Of a stretch of 64,000 bases of DNA, positions 34,812 through 44,605 are shown piece after piece (position 1 is the stretch's first letter; every line of letters starts with the position of its first letter). Origin of the DNA: Clostridiales bacterium (GTDB taxonomy: Bacteria > Bacillota > Clostridia > Caldicoprobacterales > DTU083); the NCBI GenBank assembly GCA_012842605.1, contig DUSN01000069.1, positions 1 to 64,000 on the forward strand. Reading direction: 5' to 3'. The position numbers were made by a program, and so were the translations under genes. Under the pieces are notes generated by a model. It saw only the letters and a list, made by a program, of their open reading frames with translations. It was not told the origin of the DNA and searched no databases.

Positions 34812-37800
34812 TTACTCAAACAGTGCCATGACCTCTTCCCTTGTCAGCTTGGATATGAAGGTTTCTCCCGGCTGAATTACCGCGTCAGCCAAAGACTTTT
34901 TCTTCTCCTTTAACCGCTCAATTTTTTCCTCAATAGTTCCCCTGGTTATCATGCGCATGACATGAACTGCCTTCTTCTGGCCGATGCGGTAAGCCCGGTC
35001 CGATGCCTGTTCTTCCACAGCAGGATTCCACCATGGGTCATAATGTATTACTGTATCGGCACCGGTAAGGTTCAAACCTGTACCGCCTGCCTTGAGCGAA
35101 ATCAAAAATACTTCTTTCTCGCCGTCGTTAAAGCTTTTTACCATCATGTTCCGTTCCTGTGCCTCGGTATCACCGTCCAGGTAAAATGTCTGTATTCGAA
35201 GTTTCTGCAAACGCTGCCTTATGAGTTTCAGCATGGTGGTAAACTGCGAAAAAATCAAGATCCGATGCCCGCCGGACAATGCATCGGTTACTAATTCCTC
35301 CATCTGAAGAAGCTTGCCGCTGTCACCTTTATAATTCTCCAGGAAAATGCCGGGATGGCAGCAAATCTGACGCAGGCGCGTAAGTGCTGATAATATTTTA
35401 ATATGGCTTCTTTCATAGCCAGAGCGTTCAATCTCTGCAGAAATCTCTCCTCTGGCCCGTGCTAAATAAGCCAGGTAGATTTTTTTCTGTTCTTCCGTCA
35501 ATTCTGCCACCATTCTGCTTTCAATCTTCTCAGGCAGCTCTTTCAATACATCGTTTTTAAGCCGCCTGAGCACAAAAGGCTTGATGTGGCTTGCCAGCTT
35601 TTGTGCTGCATCTTCATCATGATCCTTGACAATAGGTTTTTCATATTCAGCAGCAAATTTGGAACGGCTGAACAAATACCCGGGCATTATAAAGTCAAAT
35701 ATGGACCAAAGCTCGGTCAGTGAATTTTCAATAGGTGTCCCTGTCAGGGCAAATCTATGCTTTGCATTCACCGACTTAACCGCTCTTGCATTTTGGGATA
35801 ATGGGTTTTTTATGTGCTGTGCCTCATCAATAATGCAGTAACGGAAAGTATATGACTGGTATTCTTCTCTATCCCTGCGTATCAGCGGATAGGATGTAAT
35901 GACCAGATCGGTATCAGGTATCTTCTCAATCAGTTTTTTCCGCTCATGCTTTGTTCCGGTGATTATTAGTGTTGACAATCCGGGAACAAATTTCTGCACC
36001 TCATCTTCCCAGTTATATACAAGAGAGGTAGGGGCAATAACCAGGGACGGCTCCCTGCAGCCCTCTTCCTTGTCAGACTGCAGCAAGGCTAATATTTGCA
36101 GGGTTTTCCCCAAACCCATATCATCTGCCAGAATACCGCCCAGTCCATAATAGGACAAGGTCTTAAGCCATTTGAACCCCAATTGCTGGTAGTCACGCAA
36201 AATACTCTTCAGATTATTTGGGGGCTCTGTCTGAATATCACCGGGGTTTTGCACATCATACAGCAATTTTTTTATATCTATTTGAATTTCATAATCCTCC
36301 AGCCCCAGTTCCATAAGCCGGCGATCCATATACAAAGCCCGGTATTTGGGCAGATTTATTGACTCTTCCTTCAGATCCGCATCCTTAAGACCAAGATCCT
36401 CTACTATCTCAGCCAGTCCTAAAATATCCTTGCTGCCAAGGGACAGGAAGGTGCCGTCCTTAAGCCTGTAATACCGCTTTTTTTCACGCAATGCGGCAAG
36501 AATACGCAAAAGCTCCTCCGGATCAATATCACCGGTATCAAAGGAAAATTCCAGGAGATTGGTGTTCCTGTTAAGCCGTATGCCTGCTGAGTAAACAATC
36601 CTGTCACGTATGGTTATTTTAAAGTCATCAGAGTAATAAACTGCAGCCAGCTCAGCAAGCCGCGGCAGACCATCCTGAAAAAATTCAAAGATCATGTCAT
36701 CATTTTCCAAATAAACTCCGCCGGGCCGCACAAGAAACGCATATTGCTCAAACAACGCCAGGATGCTGCGTTCAGCATCAATGTCCCGGACCAGAATCTT
36801 CCCGTTATCCTCTGCTTCATTTCTGCGATTGTCAAACGGATTCAGCACCCGATCTCCATAGTGAAATTCTACACGGGCCTGAATGCCGCCAATATCCCGG
36901 TCAAAATAAACTTCTGCCGCAAGAGGTTCCTTTATCAAAATGTCATTCAGAGATTCACTTATATTTACTGACCCGGCATTTTGAGCAAAGGGCAGTATTT
37001 CTGATATAAAGCGGTTCCTGTCTTCATTGTAAAACCTAAGCTTCTTGCTTTCAGAACGATTCATGATACGCAGGAAAGGAGTCAGGCTTCTTATTTGATC
37101 TATAGGCGGGTGGTAAATATCATTGCCTGCCATAATGAACGAATGATCCGCAGTAATGGGAATTACCATTCCTTTGGTTTTTATCTCAAGTATCAGGCTG
37201 TCTTCTTCGGTCTCTACAGAAAAGGCAGCCGGTATTCTTTCATTCTTTATTTGAATTTTACCGCAGGGCTGGCCGCAAAGCACAGCTTCAAAGGGCTGAT
37301 TCCCAACCAGGGCAAAAAACCGTTTTACAAGGGAATCTGTCAGGCAGATGTATTTATCGCGGAATATTCCGCTTTTGCTTCCATAACTGTTAGTGCTCAT
37401 TTGTTCTATCTCATGAATTTCCTTGATAAACCCGAATAAGGTGCCATGTTCATCTGGTAAATCATGCCAGTATGGATCAAATGTAAAGCTTTTTCCAAAC
37501 TCAATTGCCTCCCCGTTTACTACCTGCTCTACAAAACGGCTGATATTCCGTACAACATACAGCCTGTCTATTCCTATTCGCAGAGAAAGCAGCGAAGACA
37601 CTCCATATATATCCTCATAGGCGGGTTTAAATTCATACACAGGTATCAAGGTCACAGCTGTTTTATTAAATGAAGGTGTATGCTCAAAAAGCTTAAAAAT
37701 CTGCCTGGATACCCTGCGTTCCATTACCTTTTGCATTTTGCCCTTTTCTTTTAATTTTTTCAGATGAAGCAGAACGGCAACAATATGCTTGCAATGCCCC

Positions 37801-38036
37801 CAATTCTTATTTCCGGCAGGACAGGTGCAGTCAGCAGATTGAAAAATTCCATTTTCATTAAAAACTATGCTCACCTGATAATCCTGTGAACCCCTTACAA
37901 TGGCATATATGACCATTTTATCCTCCAGAATCCGGACACTTTTAATTCTCCCCATGCGATAATACTCCACGCCTTTTCTGTAAACCTGGGGAGACATACT
38001 ATAGTTTATAATCAAAGAATCAGGTATCTGAAGCAT
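34812..38036 (-). CDS. SNF2-family DNA-dependent ATPase/helicase with SWIM zinc finger
   Basis: A 1074-aa Swi2/Snf2 protein. The N-terminus has a SWIM zinc finger (CTCPAGNKNWGHCKHIVAVL, near residues 80-100), followed by a long SNF2-associated region. The ATPase starts near residue 620 with LRDYQQLGFKWLKTL, Walker A DDMGLGKT (about 640), DEAQH (about 735) and the C-terminal helicase domain ending with the arginine-finger motif YRIGQKK. Such bacterial proteins remodel protein-DNA complexes or aid transcription recycling (HepA/RapA-like or YwqA-like); the exact role is unclear. It is a single-gene unit. Confidence 0.93.
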   Translation of the reverse strand: MLQIPDSLIINYSMSPQVYRKGVEYYRMGRIKSVRILEDKMVIYAIVRGSQDYQVSIVFNENGIFQSADCTCPAGNKNWGHCKHIVAVLLHLKKLKEKGKMQKVMERRVSRQIFKLFEHTPSFNKTAVTLIPVYEFKPAYEDIYGVSSLLSLRIGIDRLYVVRNISRFVEQVVNGEAIEFGKSFTFDPYWHDLPDEHGTLFGFIKEIHEIEQMSTNSYGSKSGIFRDKYICLTDSLVKRFFALVGNQPFEAVLCGQPCGKIQIKNERIPAAFSVETEEDSLILEIKTKGMVIPITADHSFIMAGNDIYHPPIDQIRSLTPFLRIMNRSESKKLRFYNEDRNRFISEILPFAQNAGSVNISESLNDILIKEPLAAEVYFDRDIGGIQARVEFHYGDRVLNPFDNRRNEAEDNGKILVRDIDAERSILALFEQYAFLVRPGGVYLENDDMIFEFFQDGLPRLAELAAVYYSDDFKITIRDRIVYSAGIRLNRNTNLLEFSFDTGDIDPEELLRILAALREKKRYYRLKDGTFLSLGSKDILGLAEIVEDLGLKDADLKEESINLPKYRALYMDRRLMELGLEDYEIQIDIKKLLYDVQNPGDIQTEPPNNLKSILRDYQQLGFKWLKTLSYYGLGGILADDMGLGKTLQILALLQSDKEEGCREPSLVIAPTSLVYNWEDEVQKFVPGLSTLIITGTKHERKKLIEKIPDTDLVITSYPLIRRDREEYQSYTFRYCIIDEAQHIKNPLSQNARAVKSVNAKHRFALTGTPIENSLTELWSIFDFIMPGYLFSRSKFAAEYEKPIVKDHDEDAAQKLASHIKPFVLRRLKNDVLKELPEKIESRMVAELTEEQKKIYLAYLARARGEISAEIERSGYERSHIKILSALTRLRQICCHPGIFLENYKGDSGKLLQMEELVTDALSGGHRILIFSQFTTMLKLIRQRLQKLRIQTFYLDGDTEAQERNMMVKSFNDGEKEVFLISLKAGGTGLNLTGADTVIHYDPWWNPAVEEQASDRAYRIGQKKAVHVMRMITRGTIEEKIERLKEKKKSLADAVIQPGETFISKLTREEVMALFE

Positions 38037-38092
38037 AAAATAATCCCTTCCAGATAAGATATCATTTCATTATATCATATTTGCCTGCATGC

Positions 38093-38133
38093 AAAAAGGC
38101 TGCCATTGAATATTAAATCAATGGCAGCCTTTA
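38093..38133 (-). terminator. Intrinsic terminator after the 351-aa oxidoreductase
   Basis: AAAGGCTGCCATTGA (38095-38109) pairs with TCAATGGCAGCCTTT (38118-38132), a 15-bp stem. On the minus strand it is followed by TTTTTGC. It lies about 107 bp beyond the stop of the leftward Gfo/Idh gene. The remaining sequence between shows nothing further. Confidence 0.85.
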
Positions 38134-38240
38134 CTCGTCTGTATCAGCCGGCCTCACCAGTGTCGTATGATCTCCCCTAAGAGCCATGAGACTGCTTGCT
38201 GTTATATGTTATACAGTATACTGTTTATGGTTTTTCAGTA

Positions 38241-39296
38241 TTATTCAAAATCAACAACCTGCTGCTTTTCTGCCGACTCGAAAATAGCTTCCATCAGCTT
38301 CATTACCCTCATAACCTGAGGCAGTTTGACTATTATCTCTTCTTTGCCGGACAGGTATGCTGCAACATTTTTGTAGAATTCCTTTATATTTCCGTGTACT
38401 AAAGGAACAACCGTCTCTGAAATAGTATCATCTCTGCGAGGTGCCATGGTCTTTGTCAATCCGGCAGCTGTCCTTACCGGCACTATATCCTCTTCACTCT
38501 TGCCCCTGGCACAGACAACCCTGGCATCCATGCCCCAGTTTTCAATAATTGCTGTGCCGTTATTGCCCAGCATGTACCATCTTGGGAGTGTGATAAAGTT
38601 GCTGGTGCCAACTTCCAAAATATATTTCAAACCGCTTTCAAAGGTCAGCTCAGCTCTGAAACCATCGTCTACCAGTTGATTGGTAACATGAGTCAGGGTA
38701 GCATAAACCTTTTTTACCTTTTCATTTACCATCAGCAATGCCTGGTCAAGGATATGAACACCCCAGTCAAGCACCATTCCTCCACCATGTTCCTTTTCCT
38801 GTCTCCAGTCTCCCGGGATACCCCTTGAACCATGCACCCTGGATTCAATGGCAAATACCTCTCCCAGCATTTTTTCATCATAAATCTTCTTTATGGTCAA
38901 GAAGTCCTCATCCCAGCGGCGATTTTGGTGCACCACCAGAAGTTTTCCGGTTCTCTCGGAAGCATCGATCATGTCCTGCAAATCAGCTGAGCTTACAGTT
39001 ACCGGTTTCTCGCAAACAACATGTTTACCGGCTTCCATTGCCTTAATGGCAATTTCCTTGTGTACATCATTAGGGGTTGCAATTAAAACTATATCTATGA
39101 TTTCATCTGCTAAAAGATCATCCAGGCTGTCGTATGTCTTTAAGCCTCTTTCGCAGGCTAATTTCTGTCTTTCTTCCTTTATATCATAAGAGCCTACAAA
39201 TTTGACTTCTTCAACTCCTTTGGCCAATTCCGGATGATAACTGCCCATTCCGCCATAACCTATTATGCCAATATTATATACTTTCTTATCTGACAT
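38241..39296 (-). CDS. Gfo/Idh/MocA family oxidoreductase, 351 aa
   Basis: The NAD(P)-binding start is YNIGIIGYGGMGSYHPELAK; the signature segment is HVVCEKPVTVSSADLQDMID; further on HQNRRWDEDFLTIK and GGMVLDWGVHILDQALLMV match dehydrogenases of sugars and inositols. It shares no operon with glycosidases: the next gene upstream, also a Gfo/Idh, is 127 bp away. Substrate unknown. Confidence 0.9.
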   Translation of the reverse strand: MSDKKVYNIGIIGYGGMGSYHPELAKGVEEVKFVGSYDIKEERQKLACERGLKTYDSLDDLLADEIIDIVLIATPNDVHKEIAIKAMEAGKHVVCEKPVTVSSADLQDMIDASERTGKLLVVHQNRRWDEDFLTIKKIYDEKMLGEVFAIESRVHGSRGIPGDWRQEKEHGGGMVLDWGVHILDQALLMVNEKVKKVYATLTHVTNQLVDDGFRAELTFESGLKYILEVGTSNFITLPRWYMLGNNGTAIIENWGMDARVVCARGKSEEDIVPVRTAAGLTKTMAPRRDDTISETVVPLVHGNIKEFYKNVAAYLSGKEEIIVKLPQVMRVMKLMEAIFESAEKQQVVDFE

Positions 39297-39423
39297 TAAT
39301 ATCCCCCTCTAAATATGCTGTGGTCAAATCTGAGCGTTTATCAAACCACAAGGACTATTATAGCACTTATATAAAACAAAACAATATAAAAAATAATTAA
39401 TATATACACCAAATTTAACATTT

Positions 39424-40656
39424 TTAATCTACCTTGTGCAGACAATAGAACCCATCAGGCGCAGGTTCCCGTTTAATCCATCTGCCGTTGGTAAAATCAG
39501 GTATAGGAACAGGCATGCCTCCCATAGCCACGGATTGCTCTGACAGAGCAGTTATGCTCATCCATGACGCCATATCATACACATCAATTGGTGTCTGGAC
39601 CTTTCTCCTGACACTGTCAAAGAAAGCTGCCAGCACCAATTCATCCATGCCGCCATGCCCTGCATTTTCATCAGGATTGAAATTCCGCCATATTGGATGT
39701 TCATACTGGGATCTAAACTTTTCCACATTACCCCATTGCTGCCTCCAGTTAAACTCAATCTCGTTATGAATACCGTCAATAAACAGCGAATAATTGTCCT
39801 CCATATACATTGCCTTAGTACCCTGAACCAGGAAACCTCTTGAGTAAAACCTTGGCAGAGTAGTATCCAGGGTAAGGGTAATGGTTTCACCATGGGCACA
39901 TTTGATAATGGTTGTTACAACATCTCCCTGAGCAAACTGATAATCCGCCAGATCATAATCTTTGCCCTTTACATTTCGAATATATTCATTGAGTCCCCTT
40001 GCTTTTGAGGCCACTGACACTAAAGTCAGCATCCGGTTCCCTCGGTTGATATCAAGTATTTTTGCGATTGGACCTAATTCATGGGTAGGATAATTTTCGC
40101 AGTTTCGATGCATATAATTAGCCAGTCTGTAATGCCGGTTTTCCCTGCCGTTTGTAATCTCGTACCTTAAATCATGACGATATCCGCCTTCACAATGGAC
40201 GATCTCTCCAAACAGGCCCTTCTTTACCATATTGAGAACCATCAGTTCTTCCCTGCCGTAGCAGCAGTTCTCCAGCAGCATGCATGGGATGCCTGTCTCT
40301 TCATGGGTTTTGACCAGCTCCCAGCATTCTTCTATGGAATATGCGCCTCCTACTTCAACGCCTGCATACTTGCCAGCCTTCATAGCATCAATTGCAATAT
40401 GTATGTGATCAGCCCATGAAGAAGAAACGACTACCGCATCTATGTTATTCATGTCCAGTACTTCCTTATAGCTGCCGGTGCATTTGGGAACATTTCCTGC
40501 AATCTCTTCAACCAATTTCGCAGCCATTTGCTGTCTGTCTGCATAATTATCGCATACAGCTGTTACCTTGATTCCCTTCATATTCAAAATAGTGCTGAGC
40601 AGGCTATAGCCACGGCCGCCTAAACCAATAACTCCTATATTCAGTTCATTCAGCAT
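39424..40656 (-). CDS. Gfo/Idh/MocA family oxidoreductase, 410 aa
   Basis: The Rossmann motif is IGVIGLGGRGYSLLSTI. Unlike most relatives, the catalytic EKP triplet is replaced by AGVEVGGAYSIEECWELV, so the usual Lys is missing. This pattern (EVGG/EVPG, then a His or Tyr) is seen in NAD-dependent glycosidases of the GH109-like branch, which are built on the same fold. The segment NCCYGREELMVLNMVKKGLF and RLANYMHRNCENYPTHELGP support that branch, so it may be an NAD-dependent glycosidase rather than a dehydrogenase. ATG 40656 follows AGGGAGG; a longer frame to 40740 lacks a site. Confidence 0.8.
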   Translation of the reverse strand: MLNELNIGVIGLGGRGYSLLSTILNMKGIKVTAVCDNYADRQQMAAKLVEEIAGNVPKCTGSYKEVLDMNNIDAVVVSSSWADHIHIAIDAMKAGKYAGVEVGGAYSIEECWELVKTHEETGIPCMLLENCCYGREELMVLNMVKKGLFGEIVHCEGGYRHDLRYEITNGRENRHYRLANYMHRNCENYPTHELGPIAKILDINRGNRMLTLVSVASKARGLNEYIRNVKGKDYDLADYQFAQGDVVTTIIKCAHGETITLTLDTTLPRFYSRGFLVQGTKAMYMEDNYSLFIDGIHNEIEFNWRQQWGNVEKFRSQYEHPIWRNFNPDENAGHGGMDELVLAAFFDSVRRKVQTPIDVYDMASWMSITALSEQSVAMGGMPVPIPDFTNGRWIKREPAPDGFYCLHKVD

Positions 40657-40759
40657 GCAATATCCTCCCTGTAATTTTATTCTACCTAACATTCTACACC
40701 ATCTTACAGGATTTATCTTTATAAGTTTTGAAAGATCCAAAAAATTCGTAATTTAAGGT

Positions 40760-40799
40760 AAAAAAAAAAGAGGAATCTGTTTATCTTACAGACTCCTCT
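40760..40799 (-). terminator. Terminator of the Cu/Zn superoxide dismutase gene
   Basis: AGAGGAATCTGT (40769-40780) pairs with ACAGACTCCTCT (40788-40799), with one mismatch, followed on the minus strand by nine Ts. It lies 22 bp after the stop of the leftward SOD gene. Confidence 0.9.
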
Positions 40800-40821
40800 G
40801 CAATATATCACCGGCTATGAT

Positions 40822-41319
40822 TCAGTATGCCGACCATTCAATGATACCGCATGCCAGCCGTTTTCCTGAGTTCCCGGAAGGCTGGGTCCGGTAGTCATCC
40901 GGATTTTGATGAATGATAACTGATTTTCCAACTACTTCATTAACCCGGAATTTATTAGTATAAAAGCTCATATAAGCTCTGCCGCTGCTGGAAAACAGAA
41001 CCGGCAAATCACCTGCATGGTTCCCATGGGGCTGATCAAGAGGATTCCAATGGCCTCCGGCTGCCTGGAACGGGTCATTGGGATTACCGACTTCACAATT
41101 GCCGTATTCGTGTATATGGAAGCCAAAAGGTCCAACTGGCTCTTCTGTTTTGCTGCCCGGCTGGTAGTCAGGCAGACCGGATATTTGAGCGGTTATCAGG
41201 GTACCGCCCAGCGTATCCTGAAAAAACACTACTCCGCTGATTTGAGGCCGCAAAGGGCCACCCAGCACATATGCCACTGCTGTCTTGTTTTTGCAGACAT
41301 TATCTTTACTGATTTCCAT
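40822..41319 (-). CDS. sodC: Cu/Zn superoxide dismutase-like protein, apparently cytoplasmic
   Basis: A 165-aa SodC-fold protein with metal ligands in order: FGFHIHEYGNC (two Cu His), AAGGHWNP (bridging His), HGNHAGDLP (Zn His and Asp), and SVIIHQNPDDY (last Cu His). The active-site Arg and second Cys of the disulfide are in GNSGKRLACG. It lacks a signal peptide, unlike most bacterial periplasmic or secreted enzymes. It would convert superoxide to oxygen and peroxide if metallated. It is a single-gene unit with GGAGGTG before ATG and a strong terminator. Whether it is active in an anaerobic cytoplasm is open. Confidence 0.93.
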   Translation of the reverse strand: MEISKDNVCKNKTAVAYVLGGPLRPQISGVVFFQDTLGGTLITAQISGLPDYQPGSKTEEPVGPFGFHIHEYGNCEVGNPNDPFQAAGGHWNPLDQPHGNHAGDLPVLFSSSGRAYMSFYTNKFRVNEVVGKSVIIHQNPDDYRTQPSGNSGKRLACGIIEWSAY

Positions 41320-41495
41320 AACCTACACCTCCGTTATCTTTACTCTTTTATATCAATATATGAGCAAAGATATCCTTTGGGGATTAAGTGCAGGAAATAA
41401 GGAAGGATTAACCAATGCAATGTAGAATAATAATATGGATATAATAACAAGAAGTAAAATAAGGCGATAAATTCAGCTTTGAAAGGAGTTCTGTC

Positions 41496-44423
41496 ATGAA
41501 TCCGGATAATGAAAAAATGACACATGGTTTCCGATTGCTGGAGCATCAGGAAGTCAAGGAGTTGAATGCAACAGCTTGGCTGTATTATCATGAAAAAAGC
41601 GGTGCCCGCCTGCTTTATCTGCAAAATGATGATGACAACAAGGTATTTTGCATATCATTTCGCACCCCCCCTCCGGACAGCACCGGCGTACCTCATATTA
41701 TGGAGCATTCTGTGCTGTGCGGTTCCAGGAAGTTTCCCGTTAAAGAGCCTTTCGTTGAGCTGGCTAAAGGCTCTCTCAATACATTTCTTAACGCAATGAC
41801 CTACCCGGATAAGACAATGTACCCCATCGCCAGCCGTAATGACAAGGATTTTATCAATCTTATGGATGTTTATCTGGATGCTGTGTTTTATCCCAATATC
41901 TATAACAAACCTGAGATTCTAATGCAGGAAGGCTGGCATTATGAGCTGGAGGACAAGGACCAGCCGCTGTCTTATAGGGGTGTTGTATACAATGAAATGA
42001 AAGGTGCCTTTTCCTCTCCGGAGCAGGTTTTATTCAGAAAGATACAGGAATCATTATATCCTGACACACCTTATGCCAATGAATCCGGAGGCGACCCCGA
42101 TTACATACCAGACCTGACCCAGGAAGATTTCATTGCTTTTCATCGTAAATATTACCATCCTTCCAACAGCTATATATATCTGTATGGCAACGGTGATATG
42201 GATGCTCATTTAAAATTCCTCAATGATGAATATCTACAGCACTTTGATAAGGCAGAAATTGATTCCAGACTGCCGGAACAGGCACCTTTCAGCAAAATGC
42301 GCAAGGTAGAGGTGGAGTACTCCATTTCCGCCAATGAAAATCCCAAGGACAAGACTTATCTCAGCCTGAATTATTCCGTGGGAAGGTCAACAGATCCTTA
42401 TCTGTATCTGGCTTTTAATATTCTGGAGTATCTGCTGCTGGAAAACCCGGCTGCACCGCTAAAAAAAGCTCTATTGGAAGCAGGAATAGGCAAGGATGTG
42501 TTCGGAAGCTTTGATAATTATTTGCTTCAGCCATCCTTCAGCATAGTAGTAAAAGATGCCAATGAAAGCGATTCTGAAGCTTTCCTTAAAATAACAGAAA
42601 GCACTCTGAAAGATCTGGTAAGCAGCGGAATTGATAAAAGGCTTGTTGAAGCATCAATTAACTACAGGGAATTTAAATTAAGAGAAGCTGACTTTGGCAG
42701 GACCCCGAAAGGTTTGGTCTATGGAATACGCTGCATGGACAGCTGGCTGTACGACGAAGATCCCCTTATGCACCTGCGTTTTGAAGAAACCCTTGCGCAA
42801 ATCAAAAAAGCCTTAACCGAGCCGTTGTTCGAACAATTGATAGAGAAATACCTGCTTAACAACAATCACAGCAGCATGGTAATAGTAAAACCGAAACCCG
42901 GCCTGGCAGAAGAAAAGGAAAAAGAGATCCATGAAATGCTCCAGACTTACAAAGCCAAGTTAAGTGAAAAAGAAATACAGGAAATTATCTATAGCACCCA
43001 CGAGCTTAGAAAAAAGCAGTCTGAGCCGGATTCCCCTGAAGATCTGTCGAAGATACCCATGATTGAGCTGTCGGATATTGAACCCAAGGCAGAAGTTCTG
43101 CCTCTAATTGAACAGGAGGCAGCCGGAGTAAAGATATTGCATCATCCGATGTTTACAAACGGAATAGCTTATCTTAACCTCTGGTTTGACAGCAGTGCAG
43201 TGCCAATGGATTTGATTCCATATGCGGGGCTGCTAACTAATGTATTGGGAAAGATAAGCACACACAATTACCAATATGAAGAACTGGCCAAGGAGATAAA
43301 CATACATACCGGCGGGATAGAATTCTCCATTCAGTCCCTTGCTTTAAACGGTAAGGACGGAGCATTTGTCCCCAAGTTCATGATCCGTTCCAAGGCGCTG
43401 ATCAGCAAGCTTCCAAAACTGTTGGAGCTCCTTGGTGAAATAATTAAAACAACTGTTTACCAGGACAAAAAACGCCTGAAAGAGATCATTCAGGAAGTCC
43501 GTTCCCGAATGGAGATGATTATCAATCATTCAGGCAACATGATGGCTTTGAACCGCTTAAGCTCTTACTTCTCCCCTGCGGGAAAATATACCGAATTGAA
43601 TTCAGGTATCGCTTATTATCACTTCCTGAATGACCTGGAAAGGAATTTTGAGGCAAGAAGCAACGAGCTGATACAAAAGCTGGAAAACACAGCAGAGCTT
43701 ATTTTCCGGAAAAACAGCCTGACAGTGGGCATTACACTGCCTGATGAAGAATACCTTAATTTTATCCCAGTTATTGAAGACTTCGCAAACAGCATGCCCC
43801 AGCGTGAGCTGCCGGCAGCAAGCTTTGAATTCAGCCTCAATGCTGCTAATGAAGGCTTGCTTACCCCGAGCAAGGTACAGTACGTAGCCAAAGGTTACAG
43901 CTTTATCAGAATGGGATATGGATATAGCGGAACCCTCCAAGTGCTGCGCACCATAGCCAATCTGGATTATCTGTGGAACAGGGTACGGATCCAGGGCGGC
44001 GCTTATGGCGTTTCAGTGAACTTTACGCGAAGCGGTATGATGCTTTTTGCATCCTATCGGGATCCCAATTTAAAAGAAACCCTGGATGCATATGACGGAC
44101 TTGTGGAGTATCTTTCCGGCTTTTCAGCAGACCAGCGTGAGATGAACAAATACATCATCGGTACTATCAGCCGCATAGATACTCCGTTAACTCCCCAAAT
44201 GAAGGGTGAGCAGTCAGAAATTAACTACTTTACAGGATTAAGCCAGGAAGAGATTCAGAGAGAAAGGGATGAAATCCTGAGCACTGACGCAAAGAGCATA
44301 CAGGCACTTGCTTCCATGGTAAAGGATGTATTGAAAAATAATTATATATGTGTCCTGGGCAACGAAGGGAAAATCCGGCAGAACAAAGATTTATTCAATA
44401 ACCTGGTATCGGTGTTTGGATAA
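41496..44423 (+). CDS. M16C-family zinc metallopeptidase (presequence-protease type)
   Basis: A 975-aa pitrilysin-type peptidase with two homologous halves. The inverted zinc motif HIMEH (His67, Glu70, His71) is followed by VELAKGSLNTFLNAMTYPDK and the distal metal ligand region GVVYNEMKGAF. The length and the M16C-associated region (about residues 460-700) match PreP/Cym1-like proteins, which degrade small peptides in a closed chamber. There is no signal peptide. AAAGGAG precedes ATG, and a terminator follows. A housekeeping peptide scavenger is the simplest reading. Confidence 0.94.
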   Translation: MNPDNEKMTHGFRLLEHQEVKELNATAWLYYHEKSGARLLYLQNDDDNKVFCISFRTPPPDSTGVPHIMEHSVLCGSRKFPVKEPFVELAKGSLNTFLNAMTYPDKTMYPIASRNDKDFINLMDVYLDAVFYPNIYNKPEILMQEGWHYELEDKDQPLSYRGVVYNEMKGAFSSPEQVLFRKIQESLYPDTPYANESGGDPDYIPDLTQEDFIAFHRKYYHPSNSYIYLYGNGDMDAHLKFLNDEYLQHFDKAEIDSRLPEQAPFSKMRKVEVEYSISANENPKDKTYLSLNYSVGRSTDPYLYLAFNILEYLLLENPAAPLKKALLEAGIGKDVFGSFDNYLLQPSFSIVVKDANESDSEAFLKITESTLKDLVSSGIDKRLVEASINYREFKLREADFGRTPKGLVYGIRCMDSWLYDEDPLMHLRFEETLAQIKKALTEPLFEQLIEKYLLNNNHSSMVIVKPKPGLAEEKEKEIHEMLQTYKAKLSEKEIQEIIYSTHELRKKQSEPDSPEDLSKIPMIELSDIEPKAEVLPLIEQEAAGVKILHHPMFTNGIAYLNLWFDSSAVPMDLIPYAGLLTNVLGKISTHNYQYEELAKEINIHTGGIEFSIQSLALNGKDGAFVPKFMIRSKALISKLPKLLELLGEIIKTTVYQDKKRLKEIIQEVRSRMEMIINHSGNMMALNRLSSYFSPAGKYTELNSGIAYYHFLNDLERNFEARSNELIQKLENTAELIFRKNSLTVGITLPDEEYLNFIPVIEDFANSMPQRELPAASFEFSLNAANEGLLTPSKVQYVAKGYSFIRMGYGYSGTLQVLRTIANLDYLWNRVRIQGGAYGVSVNFTRSGMMLFASYRDPNLKETLDAYDGLVEYLSGFSADQREMNKYIIGTISRIDTPLTPQMKGEQSEINYFTGLSQEEIQRERDEILSTDAKSIQALASMVKDVLKNNYICVLGNEGKIRQNKDLFNNLVSVFG

Positions 44424-44430
44424 TAGCAAA

Positions 44431-44466
44431 AAAAGAGGTACTATCCCTATGGATAGTACTTCTTTT
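44431..44466 (+). terminator. Intrinsic terminator of the M16C peptidase gene
   Basis: GGTACTATCC and GGATAGTACT form a stem with the loop CTAT, extended by A-T pairs and followed by TTTTT on the + strand. It begins 8 bp after the stop codon. Confidence 0.9.
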
Positions 44467-44605
44467 TGTTCATTCCATTCTTTTTGTGATTATGCTATTT
44501 TTCTTCTCCTTTATTTAGTCCTGTTTATACTTCCAGCAAGCTGATATTATGCAGCATATCCTGAAATTTTTCTGCTTAAGCTCTTTGAAACGACAAAAGA
44601 TAATT

